Source: an uncultured Pelagibacteraceae bacterium (GTDB lineage Bacteria; Pseudomonadota; Alphaproteobacteria; Pelagibacterales; Pelagibacteraceae). From it: a DNA stretch of 26,617 nucleotides. The stretch spans positions 1 to 26,617 of the forward strand of contig CACPEI010000008.1 of the NCBI GenBank assembly GCA_902632875.1. The letters run 5' to 3'. Made by a program: the position numbers and the translations under genes. Of the stretch, positions 9,821 through 17,672 are shown in pieces. Under the pieces are notes generated by a model that was not told the DNA's origin, ran no database searches, and was given only the letters and a program-made list of their open reading frames with translations. Numbering within the stretch: the first letter of the stretch is position 1; the number at the start of each line of letters is the position of its first letter.

Positions 9821-11089
9821 TTAAGCCGCTGTTGTCTTATTTGTCTTGGATTTATTATCGGTTTTAGAGTGTACTATAATTGGTTGCGATTGGCCTTTTA
9901 CAGCTGAAGCATCAACTATTACCTCTTCAATATTATCTTGACTCGGAAGATCATACATTGTTTTTAACAAAATATTTTCCAGAATCGATCTTAGCCCTCT
10001 AGCACCAGTTTTTTTTCTTATTGCTTTTAATGCGATTTCTTTTAAAGCATTATCTTTAAATACAAGTCTCGCACCATCTAGTTTAAACAATTCCTGATAT
10101 TGTTTAGTAAGTGAGTTTTTGGGCTCTTGAAGTATTTTTATTAATGATTTTTCATCTAAGTCCTCCAAAGTTGCAATCATTGGAAGTCTCCCAATAAACT
10201 CAGGTATCAAACCATATTTTAATAAGTCTTCAGGTTCTAAACCCTTCATCCATTCACCTGTTTTTTTATCTTGAGTATTCTTTACGTCAGCACCAAAACC
10301 AATTGAGGTTCCTTTGTCACGTTGTGATATTATTTTATCTAAACCTGCAAAAGCTCCACCACAAATAAATAAAATATTTGTCGTATCAACTTGTAAAAAT
10401 TCTTGTTGAGGATGTTTTCTACCACCTTGTGGCGGAACACTAGCGATGGTTCCCTCCATAATTTTTAGTAAAGCTTGCTGGACTCCCTCTCCTGAAACAT
10501 CTCTTGTAATTGAAGGATTTTCAGATTTTCTACTAATCTTATCTACTTCATCTATATACACGATCCCTCTTTGTGCTTTTTCTACGTTGTAATCTGCAGC
10601 CTGTAATAATTTTAAAATAATATTTTCTACATCTTCACCTACATAACCAGCTTCAGTTAAAGTTGTTGCATCAGCCATAGTAAAAGGAACATCTAAAATT
10701 CTTGCAAGTGTTTGAGCCAACAAAGTTTTACCACAGCCAGTTGGGCCAACTAAAAGAATATTTGATTTAGCTAACTCAACATTTTTGCTTGTTTTATTCT
10801 CATAATTCAATCTTTTGTAATGATTATGCACAGCTACGGATAAAACTTTTTTGGCGTGCGACTGACCAATTACATAGTCGTCTAGAACAGAACAAATTTC
10901 TTTTGGTGATGGTAGGCCGTCTTGATGTTTTACAAAAGTGTCTTTACTTTCTTCTTTAATAATATCCATGCAAAGTTCCACACACTCGTCACAGATAAAA
11001 ACTGTCGGACCTGCTATAAGTTTCCTTACCTCGTGCTGGCTCTTTCCACAAAAAGAGCAATATAAAATATTTTTATTATTAGTGTTCAT
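9821..11089 (-). CDS. clpX: ATP-dependent Clp protease ATP-binding subunit ClpX
   Basis: A 422-residue AAA+ unfoldase that recognises tagged substrates and feeds them to ClpP. The N-terminal zinc-binding domain has C11, C14, C33 and C36. Walker A GPTGCGKT is at 115-122 and Walker [11 protein letters not shown] at 176-185. The pore loop RKH is at 224-226, and the IGF-type loop that docks on ClpP is visible as SIGFGAD. The C-terminal small domain includes [10 protein letters not shown], the sensor-2 region. Length is typical. It lies downstream of clpP, with an 88-base gap that contains an isolated TATAAT (reverse strand, 11126-11121), so clpX may have an extra promoter. Confidence 0.97.
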   Translation of the reverse strand: MNTNNKNILYCSFCGKSQHEVRKLIAGPTVFICDECVELCMDIIKEESKDTFVKHQDGLPSPKEICSVLDDYVIGQSHAKKVLSVAVHNHYKRLNYENKTSKNVELAKSNILLVGPTGCGKTLLAQTLARILDVPFTMADATTLTEAGYVGEDVENIILKLLQAADYNVEKAQRGIVYIDEVDKISRKSENPSITRDVSGEGVQQALLKIMEGTIASVPPQGGRKHPQQEFLQVDTTNILFICGGAFAGLDKIISQRDKGTSIGFGADVKNTQDKKTGEWMKGLEPEDLLKYGLIPEFIGRLPMIATLEDLDEKSLIKILQEPKNSLTKQYQELFKLDGARLVFKDNALKEIALKAIRKKTGARGLRSILENILLKTMYDLPSQDNIEEVIVDASAVKGQSQPIIVHSKTDNKSKTNKTTAA

Positions 11090-11177
11090 AATTTATAAAA
11101 CGAATCAATTAAGATACTTTATTATAGTTATCCAATACTAATCAAGTTACTATTATGAGATGTCAATATCTTGTGTT

Positions 11178-11789
11178 TTAAGATCTTTTTTCTACCACTT
11201 CATCTATTAAACCAAAAGACTTTGCAGCATCAGCAGTCATAAAATTGTCTCTTTCAAGTGCTGATTTTATATCTTCAACAGACTTACCAGTATGTTTAGA
11301 GTAAATCTCATTTAATCTTTTTTTTAGAGACAATACTTCATTAGCATGAATTTCTATATCAGTTGCCTGTCCTTGAAAACCAGCAGAAGGTTGATGAACC
11401 ATTATTCTTGAGTTTGGTAATGAAAATCTTTTTCCTTTAGTTCCTGCTGAAAGTAAAAATGAACCCATTGATGCAGCTTGACCAATACACAAAGTAGATA
11501 TGTCAGGTTTTACATATTGCATTGTATCATAAATACCAAGACCTGCTGTTACTAATCCACCTGGACTATTAATATATAAATAAATTTCTTTTTTTGGGTC
11601 TTCAGCCTCTAAAAAAAGAAGTTGTGCAGTGACTAATGATGCGACGTTGTCATTTATTTGACCAGTTAAAAAAATTATTCTTTCTTTTAGTAACCTTGAA
11701 TAAATATCATATGCTCTCTCTCCTTTATTAGATTGCTCAACCACCATTGGTACTAAAGTGCTCATATGTTCAGATATTTTATTTGTCAT
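11178..11789 (-). CDS. clpP: ATP-dependent Clp protease proteolytic subunit ClpP
   Basis: A 203-residue serine peptidase that forms the tetradecameric chamber of ClpXP. The catalytic triad is visible: S107 in GQAASMGS, H132 in MVHQPSAG and D181 in ERDNFMTA, with the same spacings as E. coli ClpP. The oligomerisation/oxyanion region YINSPGG is at 72-78. Only one clpP is seen here, next to its partner clpX. It starts 32 bases after tig and has no Shine-Dalgarno sequence. Assignment is secure. Confidence 0.97.
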   Translation of the reverse strand: MTNKISEHMSTLVPMVVEQSNKGERAYDIYSRLLKERIIFLTGQINDNVASLVTAQLLFLEAEDPKKEIYLYINSPGGLVTAGLGIYDTMQYVKPDISTLCIGQAASMGSFLLSAGTKGKRFSLPNSRIMVHQPSAGFQGQATDIEIHANEVLSLKKRLNEIYSKHTGKSVEDIKSALERDNFMTADAAKSFGLIDEVVEKRS

Positions 11790-11821
11790 AAGTTGATTCG
11801 TTTTACTTATACAACTTGAGA

Positions 11822-13255
11822 TTACTTTTTGCTAACTTTTTTTGTTTTTTTGGTAATTGTTTTCACTTTTTTTGGTTTTGGCTGACTTTTGTTCTCTGTA
11901 AGTTTTTTTTCATCATTCTTCTTTTTTGGTTTTCTCTGATCCTTAAGTTCTTGATCAAGCTCTTGTTTTTGAGAGTCTTTAAGAATTTTTTCCGCTTCAT
12001 TTTTTGAAATTTCCTTTTTATTAGACTTTGCCTTTTCTTTGAGAAGACTAATAATTTTTTCCTCATAAACAGTGCCTCTCAAACTTGCAACTGCTGAAGG
12101 ATTTTTTTGATAAAAATCCATTACCATTTTTTCTTGTCCCGGCATCATTCTGATTTGTTTTTGAATTTCTGTTTGTATCTCTTGCTCAGTAACTTTAATT
12201 TTGTTTTGTTCTCCAAACTCGTTCAATATTAAACCAACTTTAATTCTTTTTTTTGCTATTTCCTCAAAGTTCTTTCTACTATTTTTTGCATCTTCATCTG
12301 ACATGCCTTGGGATAAAATTTTCACTTCTTCCTCAATCAAATTTTCTGGTATTTCATTTACTTTAAATTTTTCAAGTTCTTTAATTATTTGATTTTTAGA
12401 AAGTCTCTCTAAAGAATTTTTATATTCGTCCTTTATTTGTTTTGTAATTAAAGATTTTAAATCATTTAAATCTTTAGCACCTAGGTTTTTTGCAAATTCA
12501 TCATCAATTTTTGTTTCTTCAGGTTTTTTCACGCTGGTAATTTTACAACTAAATTTTGCAACCTTGTTTATTAAATCTTTTTCAGGAAAATTTTCTGGCA
12601 ATACAGCTTCAACTATTTTTTCATCATCTTTTTTGACACCAATTAATTGTTTATCAAACCCTTTCAAAAATAAATCTTTACCTAGTGTTAATTGAGTATT
12701 TTTTCCCTCGCCTCCTTTAAAAGTTTTACCATCAACAGTTGCTGTATAATCAAAAATTACTAAGTCTTTGTCTGAAGCTTTAGCATCATTAGGAGCGTCT
12801 TTAAAATTTGGTTGATTTTTTGCAATATCTTTTATTCTTTGATCAGCCTCTGTTGAGTCAATCTTTACAATGTATTCATCGAACTTTAAATTATCAATTG
12901 ATTTCAATTCAACCTTAGGAAGTTCAGTAACAGAAATTACATACTCTAGATCTTTATCTTCACCATAGGTTTTAAGATCAAGTTTTGGCTGACCAGCTGG
13001 TTTAATTTTATTTTCTTCAAGTGCTTTCGTTGTCGTATCCTTTAAAACTTTATCTAAAACTTCATTAAAAATTGCTTTACCAAATTGTCTTTTAAGAATT
13101 TCTCTCGGAACTTTTCCTGGTCTAAAACCTTTAAGATTTACAGTACCTTTTATTTCCTCGTACTTTTCATTCATGTAAGAATTTATTGTTTTTTTATCAA
13201 CAAATATCTTTAGATCCTTATTAAGACCTTTTTTATTTTCTACTGTAACTTTCAT
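11822..13255 (-). CDS. tig: Trigger factor, ribosome-associated chaperone
   Basis: A 477-residue trigger factor, which binds the ribosome exit tunnel and shields nascent chains. The ribosome-docking signature GFRPGKVP is at residues 43-50. The FKBP-type prolyl isomerase domain covers about 155-240, and the helical chaperone body runs to about 400. Beyond that is an unusual C-terminal extension of about 70 residues. Its last 37 residues (441-477) contain 17 lysines and are probably disordered. E. coli Tig is 432 residues. The ATG lies only 9 nt from the CCA of tRNA-Leu, with no Shine-Dalgarno sequence, so translation must start on a very short leader if the tRNA is cut away. It heads the tig-clpP-clpX-lon run. 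Confidence 0.95.
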   Translation of the reverse strand: MKVTVENKKGLNKDLKIFVDKKTINSYMNEKYEEIKGTVNLKGFRPGKVPREILKRQFGKAIFNEVLDKVLKDTTTKALEENKIKPAGQPKLDLKTYGEDKDLEYVISVTELPKVELKSIDNLKFDEYIVKIDSTEADQRIKDIAKNQPNFKDAPNDAKASDKDLVIFDYTATVDGKTFKGGEGKNTQLTLGKDLFLKGFDKQLIGVKKDDEKIVEAVLPENFPEKDLINKVAKFSCKITSVKKPEETKIDDEFAKNLGAKDLNDLKSLITKQIKDEYKNSLERLSKNQIIKELEKFKVNEIPENLIEEEVKILSQGMSDEDAKNSRKNFEEIAKKRIKVGLILNEFGEQNKIKVTEQEIQTEIQKQIRMMPGQEKMVMDFYQKNPSAVASLRGTVYEEKIISLLKEKAKSNKKEISKNEAEKILKDSQKQELDQELKDQRKPKKKNDEKKLTENKSQPKPKKVKTITKKTKKVSKK

Positions 13256-13264
13256 ATTTTATTT

Positions 13265-13349
13265 TGGTAGGGCGAAAAGGACTCGAACCTTCACAGATTG
13301 CTCTATCGGTTCCTAAGACCGACGCGTCTACCAATTCCGCCATCGCCCC
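13265..13349 (-). tRNA. tRNA-Leu (anticodon UAG)
   Basis: An 85-nt class II tRNA on the reverse strand with an encoded CCA (13267-13265). The acceptor GGGGCGA (13349-13343) pairs with TCGCCCT (13275-13269), giving a G1-U72 wobble, then A73. The D arm GGCGGAATTGGTAGACGC, the anticodon loop CTTAGGA with anticodon TAG, a variable arm (GATAGAGCAATC) and the T arm AAGGTTCGAGTCCTT are all present. The start codon of tig follows 9 nt after the CCA, so the two genes must share a transcript from the promoter at 13364-13391. Confidence 0.96.
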
Positions 13350-13363
13350 ACAAATTTAGAGGT

Positions 13364-13391
13364 CTTATATATGATTGAAACTATTTGTCCA
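13364..13391 (-). promoter_or_regulatory. Sigma70-type promoter for tRNA-Leu and tig operon
   Basis: On the reverse strand a -35 box TGGACA (13391-13386), a 16-base spacer and a -10 box TATAAG (13369-13364) lie just upstream of tRNA-Leu, predicting a leader of about 8 nt. No other promoter room exists between the tRNA and tig (9 nt), so this is the likely source of tig transcription as well. The boxes are visible; promoter activity is inferred. Confidence 0.65.
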
Positions 13392-13432
13392 ACGACAATT
13401 ATTGTGAATTATATTAATTTTCATATAATAAT

Positions 13433-13460
13433 TTCACTTTGTGTTTGTATTTTGTATAAC
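13433..13460 (+). promoter_or_regulatory. Possible promoter for the 57-residue membrane protein gene
   Basis: TTCACT (13433-13438), a 16-base spacer and TATAAC (13455-13460) lie 27 bases before the start codon at 13488. The -35 match is only moderate (four of six). It faces away from the tRNA-Leu promoter in the same 138-base gap. Confidence 0.35.
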
Positions 13461-13487
13461 TGAACTTGATAAAAAGGAAATAAGTAA

Positions 13488-13661
13488 ATGAGCAAAACAT
13501 CTATAGTTATAATTATATATATAATTGGACTTATAATTGGAGCTTTGGTTCTTAAAATTTGGAGCGCTGATACAAGTGTTTTTAAGGGTTTACTAGGATT
13601 AGGATGGACTGCTCTACTTTTAATAGGTATTTTTTTTGCAGAAAAAAATGAGAAAAATTAG
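13488..13661 (+). CDS. Small two-helix membrane protein of unknown function
   Basis: A 57-codon frame starting MSKTSIVIIIYIIGLIIGALV, with two hydrophobic helices (about 5-23 and 34-51) separated by a short loop (KIWSADTSVFKG) and ending in the charged tail AEKNEKN. An AAGGAAA Shine-Dalgarno-like stretch lies 9 bases upstream, unusual here because most neighbours lack one, and it supports this start. The stop overlaps the following gene by 14 bases, so the two are probably translated together. I do not recognise a family. Confidence 0.65.
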   Translation: MSKTSIVIIIYIIGLIIGALVLKIWSADTSVFKGLLGLGWTALLLIGIFFAEKNEKN

Positions 13662-14070
13662 ATCATTAATTTTTCTTTTATTAATAATTTTTCCAGTTCA
13701 AAGTTTGAAATCAGAAATAATAATTTTGAGTGCTTGTGATGATAAGCAAGACGAATTTTTAAAAAATGAGTATATCTTTAATCTTAATGAATTAATTATG
13801 ACGAGAAATTATGTATATAAAGAAAAAACCTATCAAAAATATAGGTTAACAGATCTTAGTGTTAAAAAATCAAACACATACGTAAGAAATATCTATGAAG
13901 AGGATGGTAAAATCTTGACACATAAACATGGCTATCCACAATTTTATACTCAAATTTTATTCGAAAAAGGAAAACAAGAAATTTATATGAAAACTGTTTT
14001 AAATAATGAGGAAGGAATCTCCAAAATTTCTACATGCAAAAAAATTGAAAAATTTACGAGAGAAAGTTAA
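13648..14070 (+). CDS. Hypothetical exported protein
   Basis: A 140-residue protein from the ATG at 13648; a TTG four codons earlier (13636) also opens the frame but adds only MQKK. The N-terminus MRKIRSLIFLLLIIFPVQS is a clear signal peptide, cut probably near LKSE, so the mature protein of about 115 residues is periplasmic. It has two cysteines, C30 near the new N-terminus and C130 near the C-terminus, which could form a disulfide. The rest is polar, tyrosine- and lysine-rich, with an apparent beta-strand pattern. No known domain is recognised. It overlaps the preceding small membrane gene by 14 bases, and its end overlaps the convergent small basic gene by 17. Confidence 0.75.
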   Translation: MRKIRSLIFLLLIIFPVQSLKSEIIILSACDDKQDEFLKNEYIFNLNELIMTRNYVYKEKTYQKYRLTDLSVKKSNTYVRNIYEEDGKILTHKHGYPQFYTQILFEKGKQEIYMKTVLNNEEGISKISTCKKIEKFTRES

Positions 14071-14191
14071 TTTTTTTTTTATTCTTAATAGAATTTCTCT
14101 TTTTGAATCCAATTCGACTATTAGAAATATTACTTCTGTGTTTGGCAAAAGCTTGTTTTTGTGCTTGTTTCATTGCTTTTTTTGAAGACAT
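14054..14191 (-). CDS. Small, highly basic protein of unknown function
   Basis: A 45-codon frame on the reverse strand starting MSSKKAMKQAQKQAFAKHRS and ending KKKINFLS. About a third of the residues are Lys or Arg and almost none are acidic, which suggests binding to nucleic acid or the ribosome, but no family is recognised. The start is 6 bases after the stop of the histidine phosphatase gene, in operon-like spacing. Its last 17 bases overlap the end of the convergent exported-protein gene. AT-rich DNA makes lysine-rich spurious frames easily, so this is a moderate call. Confidence 0.45.
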   Translation of the reverse strand: MSSKKAMKQAQKQAFAKHRSNISNSRIGFKKRNSIKNKKKINFLS

Positions 14192-14197
14192 ATATAT

Positions 14198-14755
14198 TTA
14201 ATAATCTATTTCTATACTTCCTATAATATTAAAATTTTTGTCTGACACAACTATTTCTCCTGATGATGGACCATAATTTAAAATTTCAGAGATTAAAACG
14301 TAGTGAGTTACTAAAATTAAGTTTTTTTTACTTTTAAATTTCTTTATATATTTATTAAATTCTTCAACTTGTCTGGTCTTATTTTTTGCAAATTTCGAGC
14401 TGTAAAAAGAATTCAAAAAACTTATCGTGGAAAAATCCTCGAATGCTATCTCTGCAGTTTCTTTACATCTACACCACTCACTAGATAAAACTTTATCTAT
14501 CTGAATTTTGTTTTTATTAAAAAAAACACCAATTAATTGAGCTTGTTTTCTTCCTTCCTTACTTAAATTCCTTTGAGTGGAACAATCGTTTAAATTGAAA
14601 TTATTTGGATCTCCGTTACCTGGTGCATAAGCGTGTCTTATAAATATTAACTTTCCACCATCCTCTAGTTGTTTTATTAAATTTTTATTTGAATCTGCTT
14701 TAATTGATGTAGTTAAAGATATAAATATTATTATAAAGTATTTTAAAAATTTCAT
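14198..14755 (-). CDS. Exported histidine phosphatase family protein
   Basis: From the ATG at 14755 this gives 185 residues; the frame continues upstream to 14848, but that part lies inside the divergent glycosylase gene and hides the signal peptide, so I reject it. MKFLKYFIIIFISLTTSIKA is a signal peptide, so the enzyme is probably periplasmic. The phosphatase core is FIRHAYAPG with nucleophile H41 next to R40, then the conserved arginine near R62, SSEWCRCKETA with E93 and R96, and the second histidine H151 in LVTHY. These are the expected catalytic parts of the histidine phosphatase (phosphoglycerate mutase-like) superfamily. The usual RHG is RHA here. The substrate is unknown. Confidence 0.8.
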   Translation of the reverse strand: MKFLKYFIIIFISLTTSIKADSNKNLIKQLEDGGKLIFIRHAYAPGNGDPNNFNLNDCSTQRNLSKEGRKQAQLIGVFFNKNKIQIDKVLSSEWCRCKETAEIAFEDFSTISFLNSFYSSKFAKNKTRQVEEFNKYIKKFKSKKNLILVTHYVLISEILNYGPSSGEIVVSDKNFNIIGSIEIDY

Positions 14756-14756
14756 A

Positions 14757-15437
14757 ATGGACATTAGATTAAATAATTTAAACAAAACAATAGTTAACTG
14801 TAAAAAATGTCCAAGGCTAGTAAAATTTGTTAATAAAATAAGTATCACAAAAAGAAAACAAAATATAAATGAAGTTTACTGGGGTAAGCCTGTCCCTGGA
14901 TTTGGAAGTTTAGATTCGAAATTAGCTATAATTGGTCTAGCTCCAGCTGCACATGGTGGTACAAGAACTGGTAGAGCCTTCACTGGTGATAAGTCTGGAG
15001 ATTTTTTGTTTAAATGTTTGCATGAAGTTGGAATTTCGAATTTACCACTATCAAAAAATTTAAATGATAATTTAAAATTAAAATCAACTTATATAACAAA
15101 TATTTTAAAATGTGTTCCTCCAGAAGATAAACCTCTTAGCAATGAAATATCAAACTGTTCTAACTTTTTTGATGAGGAAATATTGTCTTTAAAAAAACTT
15201 AAAGTAATAGTTACATTAGGTAAAGTTGCTTTTGATAACTGTATTAAATTATACAAGCAAAAATTTGATATTAAACAAAAGTTTATTTTTAAACACGGAA
15301 GCACACAACTTTTACCTAATGGTTTAATAATATTATCAAGTTATCATCCAAGTCCAAGAAATGTTAATACAAAACTTATTTCAAATAAAATGATGGTTGA
15401 TCTATTTAAGAAAGCAAAAAAACTGGCTAAGTTTTGA
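14757..15437 (+). CDS. Uracil-DNA glycosylase, family 5 (UdgB-like)
   Basis: A 226-residue iron-sulfur glycosylase that removes uracil (and often other deaminated bases) from DNA, the first step of base excision repair. C15, C18, C119 and C134 are the probable [4Fe-4S] ligands. The motif GLAPAAHGGTRTGRAFTGD (60-78) is characteristic of family 5, which lacks the usual catalytic Asp/Asn of other families in motif A. The second motif is SSYHPSPRN with H197. It is divergent from the phosphatase gene with a single base between the two start codons. Its stop overlaps the convergent thioesterase gene by 11 bases. The family 5 rather than family 4 assignment rests on the AAHGG motif. Confidence 0.88.
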   Translation: MDIRLNNLNKTIVNCKKCPRLVKFVNKISITKRKQNINEVYWGKPVPGFGSLDSKLAIIGLAPAAHGGTRTGRAFTGDKSGDFLFKCLHEVGISNLPLSKNLNDNLKLKSTYITNILKCVPPEDKPLSNEISNCSNFFDEEILSLKKLKVIVTLGKVAFDNCIKLYKQKFDIKQKFIFKHGSTQLLPNGLIILSSYHPSPRNVNTKLISNKMMVDLFKKAKKLAKF

Positions 15438-15849
15438 TAGTATCACAAAAATAAGGTTTAAATTTAGAATAGATTTCGTCAGGTATTTTTACTGGTTTGC
15501 CATCTTTATTCACAAAAACTAAATGAACTTGTGACTCAACAATTGTCTCATCATCTTTTGTAATAATTTGATTCATGAAAAATGATGTTTTCGTAATTGA
15601 TTTTACAAAAGACCTTACAGTGAGCTCATCCTCTAAATGTGCAGGTTTTTTATATTCAATATTACAAGATTTAACAATTATTAATGATTTGAAATAATCT
15701 TGTATCTTTTTATTGCTAAAGCCGATACTAAATAGCGCTTCCGTTCTAGCCCTCTCTAGATATTTTAAATAATTTGCATAATAAACTACTCCTCCAGAGT
15801 CTGTGTCCTCATAATAAACTTTAAGTTTATGAAAGAAATTTTCGTGCAT
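15427..15849 (-). CDS. Acyl-CoA thioesterase, YbgC/4-hydroxybenzoyl-CoA thioesterase family
   Basis: A 140-residue hot-dog-fold thioesterase. The N-terminal motif YYEDTDSGGVVYYANYLKY (12-30) holds the catalytic Asp (D17) and is diagnostic of the YbgC type, followed by LERARTEAL. YbgC enzymes hydrolyse acyl-CoA thioesters; in many proteobacteria ybgC sits with the tol-pal genes, but no tol gene is nearby here. Its end overlaps the convergent glycosylase gene by 11 bases. The family call is strong; the physiological substrate is not determined. Confidence 0.9.
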   Translation of the reverse strand: MHENFFHKLKVYYEDTDSGGVVYYANYLKYLERARTEALFSIGFSNKKIQDYFKSLIIVKSCNIEYKKPAHLEDELTVRSFVKSITKTSFFMNQIITKDDETIVESQVHLVFVNKDGKPVKIPDEIYSKFKPYFCDTIKT

Positions 15850-15906
15850 ATAATGATTATATCAAATTATAGACTAATTTATATAAACTAAGGTATAGAT
15901 AAATAA

Positions 15907-16047
15907 ATGAATGTTTTTACAATCTGGTTAGTTTTGGTTGTTGCTTGGAATTTTGGTTATCCAGAAGCTAGCCCATTAGAGGATGTGATTGTAGCAATTA
16001 TTTTATCTTTATTTAGTACTATATTGAAAAGATATTTTAAATTTTAA
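15907..16047 (+). CDS. Small membrane protein of unknown function
   Basis: A 46-codon frame starting MNVFTIWLVLVVAWNFGYPE. A hydrophobic stretch (2-15), a short loop with acidic residues (PEASPLED) and a second hydrophobic helix (26-39), then a basic end KRYFKF, suggest a small two-helix hairpin in the inner membrane. The ATG is 57 bases from the divergent thioesterase start, and the stop codon directly abuts the stop of the convergent DUF3047-like gene. No family is recognised. The helix-loop-helix composition with a basic end makes a real gene likely. Confidence 0.6.
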   Translation: MNVFTIWLVLVVAWNFGYPEASPLEDVIVAIILSLFSTILKRYFKF

Positions 16048-16698
16048 TTATTTGGCTGAAAAATAAATATTTTGATAAAAAGCTATAGCTTTCATTTTTG
16101 AGTTATCAGTGTCCGACATTATTGCTAATCCATCTAATTCATTTACATCTAGATCATGAAATTTCATGAAATCTTCTTTTACATTTGCTTTAACAGTAAC
16201 CCACTCATTAAGATTCTCTTTTGTTGTTGCCAAAACATTATCAATTGATTTTTTTGTGTATGGACTTGGGGAATTAAAGCCAATCTGATTATTACTTGAA
16301 AAAACATAGTTTATTGCTCTATTTGACAGAGGTGTAGCTCCTGTCTTTTTAACCGCAAAAACCCTTGCTGCAAAATCATGTCCTTTTTTAGTATTTTCCT
16401 TAATGCCAGGTAAATCTTTTTCAATTTTCCATGTAATGTTAATGAATGGAGTCTTGTTTAGATCTATTTTGACTTCTTTTCCCAATCCAGAGGCAGCATT
16501 ATCGGCAACGGCCTTATAAAAGTTACCCTTTTCATTAGATCCAACTGTGTAAATTGTCTTGTTATCTGCGCCTCTTACCTTTCTAACTTGCAGTTCAGAA
16601 AGTTCTTTTTCTGTAAATTCGAATATTCTAATCTCGCTTGAAAAGCTCAAGCCAGACATGAGTAAGAAGCAGATAAAAATTTTAAAAATAATTTTCAT
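16048..16698 (-). CDS. Exported DUF3047-like protein
   Basis: A 216-residue protein with an N-terminal signal peptide (MKIIFKIFICFLLMSGLSFS), so it is probably periplasmic. WKIEKDLPG (about 102-110), GHDFAARVFAV and a C-terminal LDGLAIMSDTDNS followed by AIAFYQNIYF resemble the DUF3047 family as I remember it: a single beta-rich domain with a conserved Trp, an Ala-Arg pair and a late DTDN motif. The function of that family is unknown. It appears monocistronic; its 3' end abuts the convergent 46-residue gene with no intervening base. The domain name is from memory and should be taken as probable. Confidence 0.75.
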   Translation of the reverse strand: MKIIFKIFICFLLMSGLSFSSEIRIFEFTEKELSELQVRKVRGADNKTIYTVGSNEKGNFYKAVADNAASGLGKEVKIDLNKTPFINITWKIEKDLPGIKENTKKGHDFAARVFAVKKTGATPLSNRAINYVFSSNNQIGFNSPSPYTKKSIDNVLATTKENLNEWVTVKANVKEDFMKFHDLDVNELDGLAIMSDTDNSKMKAIAFYQNIYFSAK

Positions 16699-16781
16699 AA
16701 AAATTTAAAAAAAAACTTTAATACATTATTTTGACAAAATTTAAACATCCAAAAATCAACATTTATCACTATCTAATAAAT

Positions 16782-16919
16782 ATGAAGACAATTTCAATTT
16801 TTATACTCCTAATTTATTGGTCAATAATGATTTTTGCACCAGTTATGTCCAAAGATATTAAATTTGGTAGAGCTAAAATAAATCAAACAAAGTTAATTGA
16901 ACAAAAACCTAGAAATTAA
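16782..16919 (+). CDS. Small exported or membrane-anchored protein of unknown function
   Basis: A 45-codon frame from the ATG at 16782; a TTG at 16731 also opens the frame but adds a non-hydrophobic leader. MKTISIFILLIYWSIMIFAP is a hydrophobic signal or anchor, followed by VMSKDIKFGRAKINQTKLIE and a basic end. It could be a short secreted peptide or a membrane-anchored one. It overlaps the convergent dehydrogenase gene by 4 bases at its 3' end and lies 83 bases from the start of the DUF3047-like gene. No family is recognised. Confidence 0.5.
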   Translation: MKTISIFILLIYWSIMIFAPVMSKDIKFGRAKINQTKLIEQKPRN

Positions 16920-17668
16920 TAAGTAGAACGACCACCACTTATATCAAAAACAGCTGCAGTTGAAAAAGTGTTCTCCTCTGATGAAAGCCAACATATTAGT
17001 GAAGTAAACTCCTCAACTTCTAAAAATCTGCCCCTAGGAACTTTTGATAGCATTCTTTGGACATGTTCCTTAGTCATTTGATCGAGGATACGTGTTTTAG
17101 CTCCAGCTGGGGTCACTGCATTAACAGCTATATTCTTATCAGCGAGTTCCTTACCTAAAGATTTTGTTAATCCTATGGCCCCTGCTTTACCTGCGCTATA
17201 TGCACTTGCATTAGCATTTCCATCTTTCCCTGCAACAGAAGCTACGTTTACAATTCTACCATAGTTATTCTTAATCATATTTGGAACTATTGCTCTACAA
17301 CAATTAAAAGTACCCATTAAATTAATATCAACAACCTTTTTCCACATATTAATATCATATTCCCATAAGGTCGCTGTTGGGCCGGTTATTCCTGCATTGT
17401 TTATCAATATATCAATATTAGATCTATTAGTAATTTCATTAACATTTCTTTCAACTTCACTATAATTTGAAACATCGACAATATTTGAACTTAAATTTGG
17501 ATTATTTAATTCTTTAATTACTTTTTCTATCATTTTTGTGTCTATATCCCAAATTATTACCTTGCCTCCTGAGTCTAAAAAACGTTTTGCTATATCTAAT
17601 CCAAAACCTTGAGCTCCACCAGTTACTATTGCAGTCCTGTTTTTAAAGTCATAAGTAATTTTTTTCAT
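16916..17668 (-). CDS. Short-chain dehydrogenase/reductase, probably NAD-dependent
   Basis: A 250-residue classical SDR. The cofactor loop TGGAQGFG is at residues 16-23, D41 at the end of the second strand favours NAD over NADP, NNAG is at 90-93, and the catalytic residues are S144, Y157 and K161 (YSAGK). The C-terminal GRFLEVEEFTSLICWLSSE and the terminal SGG pattern are typical. It is the last gene of the dctP-dctQ-dctM-NCS1 run, 4 bases after the permease, so it probably oxidises the imported compound or a product of it. Annotation as 3-oxoacyl-ACP reductase would be generic; the operon context argues for a catabolic role. The substrate is unknown. Confidence 0.88.
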   Translation of the reverse strand: MKKITYDFKNRTAIVTGGAQGFGLDIAKRFLDSGGKVIIWDIDTKMIEKVIKELNNPNLSSNIVDVSNYSEVERNVNEITNRSNIDILINNAGITGPTATLWEYDINMWKKVVDINLMGTFNCCRAIVPNMIKNNYGRIVNVASVAGKDGNANASAYSAGKAGAIGLTKSLGKELADKNIAVNAVTPAGAKTRILDQMTKEHVQRMLSKVPRGRFLEVEEFTSLICWLSSEENTFSTAAVFDISGGRSTY

Positions 17669-17672
17669 TGAA

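Noticed and set aside
11090..11177. TATAAT in the clpP-clpX gap as a promoter for clpX
   Set aside because: No -35 box stands at a proper distance; in DNA this AT-rich an isolated TATAAT is expected by chance.
11863..12066. Lysine-rich 67-codon frame inside tig
   Set aside because: It is an alternate frame of the A-rich 3' end of tig, with no independent start signal; composition explains it.
14756..14848. Longer histidine phosphatase start at 14848
   Set aside because: It would place extra residues before the signal peptide and overlap the start of the divergent glycosylase by about 90 bases.
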